Shown here: one piece after another, positions 8,057 to 15,986 of the stretch
Layout of the letters: the number at the start of each line of letters is the position of its first letter
Position numbering within the stretch: the first letter of the stretch is position 1
NCBI GenBank assembly: GCA_937975765.1
Contig: CALJUR010000120.1
Coordinates: 98,302-162,301, forward strand
DNA length: 64,000 bases
Origin: an uncultured Myxococcales bacterium
Lineage (GTDB): Bacteria > Myxococcota_A > UBA9042 > DTJE01
Direction: 5' to 3'
The notes under the pieces: generated by a model
What the model saw: the letters and a program-made list of their open reading frames with translations, nothing else
Databases searched by the model: none
Told to the model about the DNA's origin: nothing
Position numbers and translations under genes: made by a program

Positions 8057-9807
8057 GGCGCTTCGGCCTGCGGGGCAAGCTGACCCTGGTGCTGCTGGCC
8101 CTGGCCCTGGTCCCGCTGGCGGTCACGACGGCGGTCCTGGTGCGGCTGAACCTCCACCGCCTGGCGACCTCCGCCAAGGAGTTCCGCATCGCGGTCGCAT
8201 CGGACGCCGTGCGGGCCATCCGCGGCGTCCTGGAGCAGGCACGGATCGAGCAGTCCGCCGCCGGCGCGGCCCTGGCCGACCCCTCCGGCACGATGGAGGA
8301 CCGTGTCCGCGCCACCCGCGCCCGGCTGGTGGCGTCCTCGCTGATCGACCAGATGGCGCTGTACGACCGCGACGGCGCCCACGTGGACACCTTCCGGGCG
8401 CACGACGCCCCCGGCCCGCCGCGGCCGGAGGCGCTGCCGGTGCCGCTGATGGAGCGGGCGCTGGCGGATGGCGTGGCCCACGGCGAGGTGGAGATGCACG
8501 GCTCCCCCGCCCGGCCGTTCCTCGCGATCGTGCAGCCCGTCCACCGGGGCGAGCCGCCGGTCCTGTGGGGGTTCGCCTGGTCGCCGCTGGACCTGCGTCG
8601 CCTGTCCGCGGACCTGTCCCAGGCCAGCGCCCGTCGCTTCACGGGCCGCACCGACCGCGTCTTCGCGGTGGACGACCGGCTGCGGTTCGTCGCGCACGGC
8701 GACCCGGCCCGGCTGATGCAGTCGGCGGCGGATCGGGGCATGCTGGCGTCCTTCCGCGAGGACCCCTCCCTGCTGCACCGGGTCGATGCCGACTACGCGG
8801 CGGACTACGCGGTGGAGGGGAACCGGGTGCTGGGCGTCCTGATACCCATCCCGGAACTGGGCTGGGGCGTCGTCGTCGAACAGGACGAGGCCGAGGCCTA
8901 CCACGCGGTCCGGACCACCTGGCAGACCGCCCTGGGCGTGGGGATTGCCGCAGCGGTGCTGGCCGCGCTGCTGGGCCTGCTGGCCGGGAGGCGCCTGTCG
9001 TTCCCGATCGTGTCGATGGCCCGCGCCGCCCGCCGGGTGGCGGGCGGGGACTTCGCGGTGCGCGTCGAGGCCCGCCGGCGGGACGAGGTGGGGGACCTGG
9101 CGGCCTCCTTCAACACGATGGCCACGGACCTGGTGGGCTACCGCGACCGGCTGGTGGAGGAGACCCGCATCCGGACCAACCTGACGCGATACCTCAGCCC
9201 CGAGGTGGTCGACAACGTCGTCGCGCAGCACAAGGACCTGGAACTGGGCGGCCAGAGGCGCGAGGTGACGGTGCTGTTCGCCGACCTCGCGGGGTTCACG
9301 CCGCTGGCCGAGCGCAACCCGCCCGAGCGCGTCGTGGCGGTGCTGAACGAGCTGTTCACCTTCCTGACCGAGATCGTCTTCCGGCACGAGGGCATGGTCG
9401 ACAAGTTCGTCGGCGACTGCGTGATGGCGGTCTTCGGGCTGCCGGACGGGCGGCCGGACGACGCGCTGCGGGCGGTCGCCGCGGCCGAGGAGATGATGCG
9501 CTGGATGGAGACGGGCAACGCGCGCTGGCGCCGCGAACTGGGCACCGAGCTGAAGCTGGCGGTCGGCATCAACACCGGGCCGGTGCTGGCGGGCAACATC
9601 GGGTCCCGGAAGCGGATGGAGTACACGGTCATCGGCGACGTGGTGAACGTGGCGGCGCGGCTGGAGACGCTGGCCCGGCCGGGGCAGGTGCTGATGACCG
9701 CGGCGACGGCGTCGAGGGTGCTGGACGAGATGCCCTGCACGCACGTCGTCACGCACCGGTTCCCGGACAAGCAGGAGGACACCGAGATCTGGGCGCTATC
9801 GGAGTAG
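8053..9807 (+). CDS. Membrane class III adenylate/guanylate cyclase with HAMP domain
   Basis: 584 aa. Membrane segment about 13-33, a periplasmic Cache-like sensor (about 40-290), a second membrane segment (about 298-318), HAMP (about 320-372) and a class III cyclase domain (about 395-580). Both metal-binding aspartates are present (VLFADLAGF near 408; FVGDC near 453). Also present are the Lys of VDKF and the Asp/Asn pair of IGDVVN with Arg in VAARLE; the Lys/Asp pattern suggests ATP, i.e. cAMP production. The start is set by the ATGA overlap with the preceding gene. Envelope-sensing cyclases of this layout are common in myxobacteria. The stop lies 3 nt before the Ser/Thr kinase ATG. Confidence 0.95.
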   Translation: MRRFGLRGKLTLVLLALALVPLAVTTAVLVRLNLHRLATSAKEFRIAVASDAVRAIRGVLEQARIEQSAAGAALADPSGTMEDRVRATRARLVASSLIDQMALYDRDGAHVDTFRAHDAPGPPRPEALPVPLMERALADGVAHGEVEMHGSPARPFLAIVQPVHRGEPPVLWGFAWSPLDLRRLSADLSQASARRFTGRTDRVFAVDDRLRFVAHGDPARLMQSAADRGMLASFREDPSLLHRVDADYAADYAVEGNRVLGVLIPIPELGWGVVVEQDEAEAYHAVRTTWQTALGVGIAAAVLAALLGLLAGRRLSFPIVSMARAARRVAGGDFAVRVEARRRDEVGDLAASFNTMATDLVGYRDRLVEETRIRTNLTRYLSPEVVDNVVAQHKDLELGGQRREVTVLFADLAGFTPLAERNPPERVVAVLNELFTFLTEIVFRHEGMVDKFVGDCVMAVFGLPDGRPDDALRAVAAAEEMMRWMETGNARWRRELGTELKLAVGINTGPVLAGNIGSRKRMEYTVIGDVVNVAARLETLARPGQVLMTAATASRVLDEMPCTHVVTHRFPDKQEDTEIWALSE

Positions 9808-9810
9808 GGC

Positions 9811-11271
9811 ATGGGATTCATCGATGACCGGCCGACCGTGGCGGGGGGCGACCCTCCCGTGCCGGACGAGCCGCCCGCGACGCCGGCCGACCCGTGGATC
9901 GGGAAGAAGGTCGCCGGCCGCTTCCTGGTGGAGTCCTTCGTCGCCGCGGGGGGGATCGGGCGCGTGTACCGGGCCCGCCAGGAGGGCCTGGACCGGGTCG
10001 TCGCGCTGAAGGTGCTGCACCCGCACCTGGCCCACGAGGACCGCGAGAAGCGCCGGTTCCACCAGGAGGCCCGGGTCGCCAGCCTGTTGCGGCATCCCAG
10101 CGCGGTCGTCATCCACGACTACGGAGAGTGGGAAGGCAGCCTGTACATCGCCATGGAATACCTGGAGGGGCGCACGCTGGCGGAGGTGCTGGAGGACGAG
10201 TTCCCGCTGGAGCCGCAGCGGATCGCCACGCTGCTGGCGCCGGCGTGCGAGGTCCTGCACGAGGCGCACGAGGCCGGCATCCTGCACCGGGACGTGAAGC
10301 CGTCCAACTTCATCGTGGTGCACGACCCGGACGGCAGCGAGCGCACGAAGGTGGTGGACTTCGGGCTGGTGCGGATGCTGAAGCGGGGGCCCGAGGAGAT
10401 GGGCCTGACGCCCGCGGACCTGGTGGCCGGGACGCCGACCTACATGTCGCCCGAGCAGTGCCGGGGCGCCCCGCTGGACCCGCGCAGCGACGTGTACGCG
10501 CTGGGGGTCGTGCTGTACGAGATGCTGTGCAGGGAGGTGCCGTTCGCCAGCACCACCGGCATGGACGCGATGCTGAAGCACCTGTACGACGTGCCCGATC
10601 CCCCGTCCGAGCGCCGGCCGGACCTGCAGATCCACGAGGCGCTGGAGGACCTGGCGCTGCGGGCGCTGGCGAAGAACCCGTCGGGGCGGCCGGACAGCGC
10701 GATGGCCTTCCGGGACCAGTTGCTGCGGGCGGTGGCGATCGCGCAGGGGCCCCGGCCCGGCCCGACCGCACGCGAGGACCGTGCCGCGCACCCCCGGGCC
10801 CGGGTGGCGCGGGCGGAGGCCGCCGGGATCGTGCCACTGGAGGACGGCACCCGGCTGGGCGACCGGGCCCGGTCGTTCGGCGTCGTGCTGGTCGTGGAAC
10901 CGGTCCGGCCCTTCGAGGAGACGCTGACCGCCCTGCTGCGGGCGCAGGGGTTCGCGGTGGACTCGGTGCCCGTGTTCGACGACGCGATCGACCTGATGCG
11001 CCAGTCGAAGCCCTTCGCGCTGGTGGTCGACGTGCGGCCGGACCCCGCGGGCCTGATCGCCCGTCTGGGGACGCTGCGGGAGGACCCGGAACTGGGCCGG
11101 ATCCCCCGGGTGGTGGCGGGACCGGAGGACTCGCTGGAGCCGATGTCTCGGGCGCTGGAGGCCGGGGTTCGGGACTACGTGCCGGACTCCCTGCTGACGT
11201 CGCGGCTGCCGCGGGTGCTGGACGGCATCCTGCGCGTGCTGCGCCGGTCGGGGGCGGGAGGCGCGGGGTGA
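9811..11271 (+). CDS. Serine/threonine protein kinase with C-terminal receiver-like domain
   Basis: 486 aa, cytoplasmic (no membrane segment). A Hanks-type kinase domain fills about 25-310: Gly loop AAGGIGRVY, Lys in VALKVLH, catalytic HRDVKPSN (near 160), DFG (near 183) and the SPEQ form of APE. This is an RD kinase, so activation-loop control is likely. After a Pro/Arg linker, residues about 355-480 resemble a response-regulator receiver: the Asp of LVVDVRP is kept, but the usual acidic pair is replaced by VEP, so it may be a pseudo-receiver. The last codons overlap the GTG of the FHA protein (GTGA), pointing to coupled synthesis of the kinase and a phospho-peptide reader. Substrates are unknown; the FHA protein next door is the obvious candidate. 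Confidence 0.93.
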   Translation: MGFIDDRPTVAGGDPPVPDEPPATPADPWIGKKVAGRFLVESFVAAGGIGRVYRARQEGLDRVVALKVLHPHLAHEDREKRRFHQEARVASLLRHPSAVVIHDYGEWEGSLYIAMEYLEGRTLAEVLEDEFPLEPQRIATLLAPACEVLHEAHEAGILHRDVKPSNFIVVHDPDGSERTKVVDFGLVRMLKRGPEEMGLTPADLVAGTPTYMSPEQCRGAPLDPRSDVYALGVVLYEMLCREVPFASTTGMDAMLKHLYDVPDPPSERRPDLQIHEALEDLALRALAKNPSGRPDSAMAFRDQLLRAVAIAQGPRPGPTAREDRAAHPRARVARAEAAGIVPLEDGTRLGDRARSFGVVLVVEPVRPFEETLTALLRAQGFAVDSVPVFDDAIDLMRQSKPFALVVDVRPDPAGLIARLGTLREDPELGRIPRVVAGPEDSLEPMSRALEAGVRDYVPDSLLTSRLPRVLDGILRVLRRSGAGGAG

Positions 11272-12806
11272 TCATCCTGCTGCGGGTGAAGACGGGGGTG
11301 CACGCCGGGATGACCTTCCACGTCTCGCCCGGCACCCGCCTGACCATCGGCCGGTCGATCCAGGCCGACCTGCGGCTGGACGACCCCGAGGTCAGCCGCG
11401 TCCACTGCGCCGTGGAGAACCTGGGGGATCGCCTGTCCGTCGCGGACCTGGGCTCGTCCAACGGCACCTTCCTGAACGGCCTGCCGGTCGTCATGGGCGA
11501 GGTGGGCGACGGCGGCGAACTGCACCTGGGCGCGGTCGTACTGGCGGTCCGGTTCCAGCACGCACCTGCCGAGGAACCGCGGCACCCGCCCGTCCCGTCC
11601 AGCCGGTGGGCCCCGCCGGCCTCGCTGGGCACGCGGCAGGCGATGAGGGTCGGGCGTCCCGACCCGTCGGGCGTGCTGGCGGAGGCCGGCAGCCTGAGGA
11701 CGCTGCTGCGGCTGGCGACGGTCCTGGGGGGCGTTTCCGGGCCCGAGGACCTGGCGGCCCGCGTGGCCGAGGCGGCCCGGGAAGGGTGCGGCTGCCAGCG
11801 GGTCGCGCTGGTGCTGAGGCCCGGGAACGGAGGGACGTGGGACTTCTGCGCGGCGTCGTCCCTGGAGGGCACCCCGGCCGCGATGCACATCGACCGGCAG
11901 GTGGTCGACCGGGTGATGTCGGGCGACGAGTGCCTGTCGGGCGTGCAGGAGGCGATGGGCGTCCTGCCGCCCGTGCGGATCCTGTGCGCCCCGCTGCCCG
12001 GCCCCGCCATGACCCTGGGGGTCCTCTGGGCCGAGATGGACGGGGACGCGCCGGCGATCACCGAGCGGCAGATGGCCTTCCTGGAGGCCGTCGGGGTGCT
12101 GGTCGGGGCGACGATCCACGCCGAGCACCTCCAGGACGGCCTGGAGGCGGCGTTCATGGGCACGATGCGGGCGCTGGTAATGGCGCTGGAGGCGCGCGAC
12201 GAATACACCCGCGGGCACTCCGAGCGCGTCACCACCTGCGCGCTGGCCCTGGGGTACCGGCTGGGCGATCCCCCCGCGGCGCTGGACGTGCTGGAGGTCG
12301 CCGGCCTGCTGCACGACATCGGCAAGATCGGGATCCCGGAGGCCGTGCTGCACAAGGGGGGCAGCCTGTCCGGCGGCGAGCGTGCCGAGATGCAGGAGCA
12401 CCCGTCCGCCGGCGCCCGGATCGTCCGGAACATCCGCCACCCCGACGTGGAGGCCATCGCGGAGGCGGTGCGGCACCACCACGAGCACTGGGACGGGACG
12501 GGATACCCGGACGGCCTGGCCGGCGAGGCGATCCCCCGCGCGGCCCGGATCATCGCGGTGGCGGACGCCTGGGACGCGATGACCTCCAACCGGCCGTACC
12601 GGCCCGCGCTGTCCGAGGCGGAGGCCCGGGGGCTGCTGCGGGAGGCGGGGGGCACCCAGCTGGACCCGTTCCTGGTCGAGGCCTTCGACCTGTGGCTGCA
12701 GGACGGCGCCCCGACGCCGGTCGCGCGGCGGTTCGGCCGCAGCCGGTTCGTTCCGACCAGCCTGGCGCCGCTGCCGCCCGTGCCCGGACCGGGCAGCGAG
12801 GCCTGA
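11268..12806 (+). CDS. FHA-GAF-HD-GYP protein, probable c-di-GMP phosphodiesterase
   Basis: 512 aa from a GTG start that overlaps the kinase stop (GTGA). An FHA domain (about 20-90: GRSIQADL, VSRVH, SSNGTFLNG) binds phosphothreonine peptides, a GAF domain occupies about 135-290, and an HD-GYP domain about 300-480. The HD-GYP part has all the hallmark motifs: HDIGKIGIP (near 349), HHHEHWDGTGYP (near 402), and DAWDAMTSNRPYR. It should hydrolyse cyclic di-GMP. Because its FHA domain follows a Ser/Thr kinase in the same operon, phosphorylation-dependent control of c-di-GMP breakdown is a reasonable inference. Last gene of the operon; it ends 12 nt from the convergent TamB gene. Confidence 0.94.
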   Translation: MIILLRVKTGVHAGMTFHVSPGTRLTIGRSIQADLRLDDPEVSRVHCAVENLGDRLSVADLGSSNGTFLNGLPVVMGEVGDGGELHLGAVVLAVRFQHAPAEEPRHPPVPSSRWAPPASLGTRQAMRVGRPDPSGVLAEAGSLRTLLRLATVLGGVSGPEDLAARVAEAAREGCGCQRVALVLRPGNGGTWDFCAASSLEGTPAAMHIDRQVVDRVMSGDECLSGVQEAMGVLPPVRILCAPLPGPAMTLGVLWAEMDGDAPAITERQMAFLEAVGVLVGATIHAEHLQDGLEAAFMGTMRALVMALEARDEYTRGHSERVTTCALALGYRLGDPPAALDVLEVAGLLHDIGKIGIPEAVLHKGGSLSGGERAEMQEHPSAGARIVRNIRHPDVEAIAEAVRHHHEHWDGTGYPDGLAGEAIPRAARIIAVADAWDAMTSNRPYRPALSEAEARGLLREAGGTQLDPFLVEAFDLWLQDGAPTPVARRFGRSRFVPTSLAPLPPVPGPGSEA

Positions 12807-12818
12807 CGGGCCCGCCGC

Positions 12819-15800
12819 CTACGGGGCCGGCATGCTCTCGACCCGGAACTCCACGCGGCGGTTGCGGGCGCGGGCCTCGTCGGAGGCGTTCGCCTGGGAC
12901 GGTCGCGCGTCCCCGATCCCGGAAGTCCGCGCCCCGCGGGCCGGCACGCCTGCCGCGCCCAGGGCGGCCCGCGCCGCGGCTGCCCGGGCCTGCGACACCT
13001 GCTGCCGGACCCCGGGCGGGCCCAGGTCGTCCGAGTGCCCCTCCACCGACACCCGGATGTCCCGGAGTTCCCGCAGCACCGTCCCGGCAACCTTCAGCGC
13101 GGCCCGGGAGGCGCGGTCCATCATGGCCGACCCCGCCTCGAACAGGGCGGTCCGCAGCCGGCCCTCGATCGCCACGGGCCGGGGCGGCGCGACGTCCGGC
13201 GTCCCGTCCTCGTCCTGGAACCCGTTGAGCGTCTCGGCGTCGTCCCGGGCGGCATCGACCTCGTCCGGGATCCCGTCGCCGTCGTTGTCCGGGTCGGGGC
13301 AGCCGTCGTCGTCCCGCCAGCCGTCTCGGTCCTCGGGGCGGTCCGGGCACAGGTCGAACGGATCCTCGACCCCGTCGCCGTCGCCGTCCGGCCGTGCCCC
13401 GCGCGCGACCATCCCCCAGGCCTCGTCCGGCGGCGGCGGCGGCGCGGGGCCTCCGAACCGGGTCGTGTAGAACGCTCCCAGCCCGCCCTCGCCGCGGTCC
13501 CCGAAGGTGGTGTCCAGCGTCCAGTTGCGGTCCACCCGGTACTCCACGTGCCCCTGCACCTGGTTGGTGTCCGGCGGGGCGTTGTGGTGGTACAGCGTCT
13601 CCACGTACAACTGCCGCGTGATCTGCTTGCCGATCGCCACGATCGGCTGCTTGACCGACTTGCCGAAGCCCAGTCCCACCTTGTCCACGCCCAGCCGGTC
13701 GAACAGCTGGCGCTTCAGCGACGGGTTGTGGAACCGTTCCACCAGCGCGGTCGCCTGGCGCCGCACCTCGCCGTTCCGGTCGTCCACGGCGTCCGCGCGC
13801 CCCATGATCAGCAGCGTCAGCAACTGGTATTCCGGCAGCGGGGGCACGGACGCCAGCATCAGTTCCGGGCGCCGCACCGGCCCCATCACCTTGACCAGCA
13901 CGTCGGTCCCGACCGGCCGGCCGCGCGCCACCAGTTCGATCACCGGTTCCAGCGGCATCGCGCGGGGCGGCTGGTCCGGGTCCATCAGCGCCGTCGCGGC
14001 CGTCTGGCCCGGCCCCGCCTCGGCCCGGCGCAGCAGGTGCCCCTCGGCCAGCGTGAACCGCCCCTCCCGGATCTCGAACCGGTTGCCGAACAGCCGGAAG
14101 CGTCCCCCGGGGTCGGCGTCCAGGCCGCCGTCGACGCGGACCACCGGCCCCTTCCGGTCCAGCACCATCCGGCCGCCGACCTGAAGGTCCATCCCTTCGC
14201 CGTGCACGTGCGCCCGCGGCTCGATCTCCAGTTCCAGCCGCAGGTGCCCGGCGCCGGCCAGCAGGCCTTGGCCGGTCTCGCGTCCCAGCCAGTCCGTCAC
14301 CCGCACGGCGGGATTGACCGGGATGCCCCTCACCTTCGGCAGGCTCTCCTTCGTCAGCCGCACGTCGCCGTCGGCCAGTTCCAGGACCACCTTCGCGTCG
14401 CCGGGCCGGGCCTCGAACGACGCGCCGGCGCGCCCCCGGATCAGCGAGACCGCAAGGCCGGACTGCACCACCGGGAACGAGTCCGCCCGCGCCTCGAACG
14501 CCCCGGACAGCCGCCAGTCGCCCCACAAGCCGGCCTTCGGATCCGCATCCGGGGCGGTGGCCACCAGGTGCGCCGCGCCCGCCACCTCCAGTCGTCCGGG
14601 CCCGCTGCGGGCCGCCGCGCGCCGGACCTCCAGCCGGTCGCCCTCGACCGACAGGTCCACGTCCACCGCCTCCAGGCGCCGGTTCAGCGGCAGCAGCGTC
14701 GCCGTCGCCCCCTGAACGGTGGCCCCGCCCTTCAGGATCGGGGTGCCCAGCGTGCCCGACGCCTCGACGTGCCCCTCCAGCATCCCCGCGGGCCGGTCCA
14801 GGGCGTCCGGCAGGAACGGGGCCGCCAGTTGCAGCGGCAGCGCCAGGTCCAGGACCCCCTCCAGGCCGGACGGCTCCTGCCGCGTCCCCGCCCGCCGCAC
14901 CGCCACCAGCGGGATCCGGGTCGCCACGGCCAGCCGGGCCAGGTCCTTCCCCAGGACCACGTCCAGCACCTGCCGGGCCGGGCCGGCCTCCATGCGGGCC
15001 GTCACCGTCACCGGCTCCGCGTCGCCGGACCGGTACGTCCCCTCCAGCGTGCCGTCCAGCCGGAAGTCGTCCAGCGAGCCCGCGCCGCGCAGTCCCGCGT
15101 CCACCCGGAAGTCCGCCCCGGCCGGCGCCCGCCACAAGGGACGCAGGCGGGTCGGCGACAGCCCCTTCGCGGAAACCTCCAGTTCGTGGCGCTCCGCGTC
15201 CCGCCACGCGATCGTGCCCCGTCGCAGGTCCAGCGAGACCGGGACCCGGGCCCGCGCGGTCGCCACCGGGTCGTCCTCCGCCCCCAGCCCCGCCGCGACC
15301 TCCGCGCTGCCGTCCGCCAGCCGCACCTCCAGCCGGACCGCCCCGACGGCCTCGCCGCGCCAGGACACGTCCACGCCCAGCAGCCGCGCCTCGATCGCCG
15401 GACGGGCCGCCTCCCCGTCCAGCCGCACCGACCCCTGTACCGTGCCGCCCAGGGCCAGGAACGGCAGGGCTTCGGTCGCGCGCGCCAGGTCGATCCCCTG
15501 CACCTGCACGGTCCCCGCCAGCGGCCCCGGCCCCCAGGCCAGCCGGTTCCGGCGCGTGTCCAGCCGCACGTCCGCCTGAAGCATGGCCGTCGCCTGGACG
15601 ATCGGCCCGTCCAGGCCGATCGCGACCGTGGCCGCTCCCGCCCCCGCCCGCGTCTCGATCCGCGCCGACAGCCGGCCCAGCGGCAGCCGACCGAACCACG
15701 CGTCCTCGCTGTCCACCTGCACGACCCGGTCGATCCCGCGCCCGTCCGCCGCGCCGGTGGCCAGCAGCCGCACCCGCGCCGGGCCGCGCAGCCCCTGCAG

Positions 15801-15986
15801 CGAGGGCAGGTCCGCCACCAGCCCGTCCAGCCCGGCGCGCCAGCCCACGTCCACGTCCGCGGCCGTGGCCAGCGGCCCGGCGGCCGGTCGCCCCTTCGCG
15901 CCCGGCACCGGCTGCGCGGCCGCCCCGCCTCCGGGCGCCATCGCCGCCCACGCCAGGAACGCCAGCATCGTGGCCCGCGTCCGCAT
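12819..15986 (-). CDS. tamB: TamB-like translocation/assembly protein fused to TSP3 and OmpA domains
   Basis: 1055 aa. A cleavable-looking signal peptide (about 1-25, AAAQ) replaces the usual TamB membrane anchor. Residues about 30-855 are the long repetitive beta-rich AsmA/TamB body. It ends in the classic TamB C-terminus (VGLGFGKSVKQP, RQLYVETLYH, YRVDRNWTLDTTFGDRGEG, YTTRFG). TamB proteins normally stop there. Here the chain continues into Asp-rich calcium-binding type-3 repeats (about 862-925) and an OmpA peptidoglycan-binding domain (about 935-1055, VEGHSDD, NRRVEF). The ATG at 15986 overlaps the TamA stop (TGATG). With TamA it should carry lipids or outer-membrane proteins across the periplasm; the wall-binding tail is an unusual addition. 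Confidence 0.9.
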   Translation of the reverse strand: MRTRATMLAFLAWAAMAPGGGAAAQPVPGAKGRPAAGPLATAADVDVGWRAGLDGLVADLPSLQGLRGPARVRLLATGAADGRGIDRVVQVDSEDAWFGRLPLGRLSARIETRAGAGAATVAIGLDGPIVQATAMLQADVRLDTRRNRLAWGPGPLAGTVQVQGIDLARATEALPFLALGGTVQGSVRLDGEAARPAIEARLLGVDVSWRGEAVGAVRLEVRLADGSAEVAAGLGAEDDPVATARARVPVSLDLRRGTIAWRDAERHELEVSAKGLSPTRLRPLWRAPAGADFRVDAGLRGAGSLDDFRLDGTLEGTYRSGDAEPVTVTARMEAGPARQVLDVVLGKDLARLAVATRIPLVAVRRAGTRQEPSGLEGVLDLALPLQLAAPFLPDALDRPAGMLEGHVEASGTLGTPILKGGATVQGATATLLPLNRRLEAVDVDLSVEGDRLEVRRAAARSGPGRLEVAGAAHLVATAPDADPKAGLWGDWRLSGAFEARADSFPVVQSGLAVSLIRGRAGASFEARPGDAKVVLELADGDVRLTKESLPKVRGIPVNPAVRVTDWLGRETGQGLLAGAGHLRLELEIEPRAHVHGEGMDLQVGGRMVLDRKGPVVRVDGGLDADPGGRFRLFGNRFEIREGRFTLAEGHLLRRAEAGPGQTAATALMDPDQPPRAMPLEPVIELVARGRPVGTDVLVKVMGPVRRPELMLASVPPLPEYQLLTLLIMGRADAVDDRNGEVRRQATALVERFHNPSLKRQLFDRLGVDKVGLGFGKSVKQPIVAIGKQITRQLYVETLYHHNAPPDTNQVQGHVEYRVDRNWTLDTTFGDRGEGGLGAFYTTRFGGPAPPPPPDEAWGMVARGARPDGDGDGVEDPFDLCPDRPEDRDGWRDDDGCPDPDNDGDGIPDEVDAARDDAETLNGFQDEDGTPDVAPPRPVAIEGRLRTALFEAGSAMMDRASRAALKVAGTVLRELRDIRVSVEGHSDDLGPPGVRQQVSQARAAAARAALGAAGVPARGARTSGIGDARPSQANASDEARARNRRVEFRVESMPAP

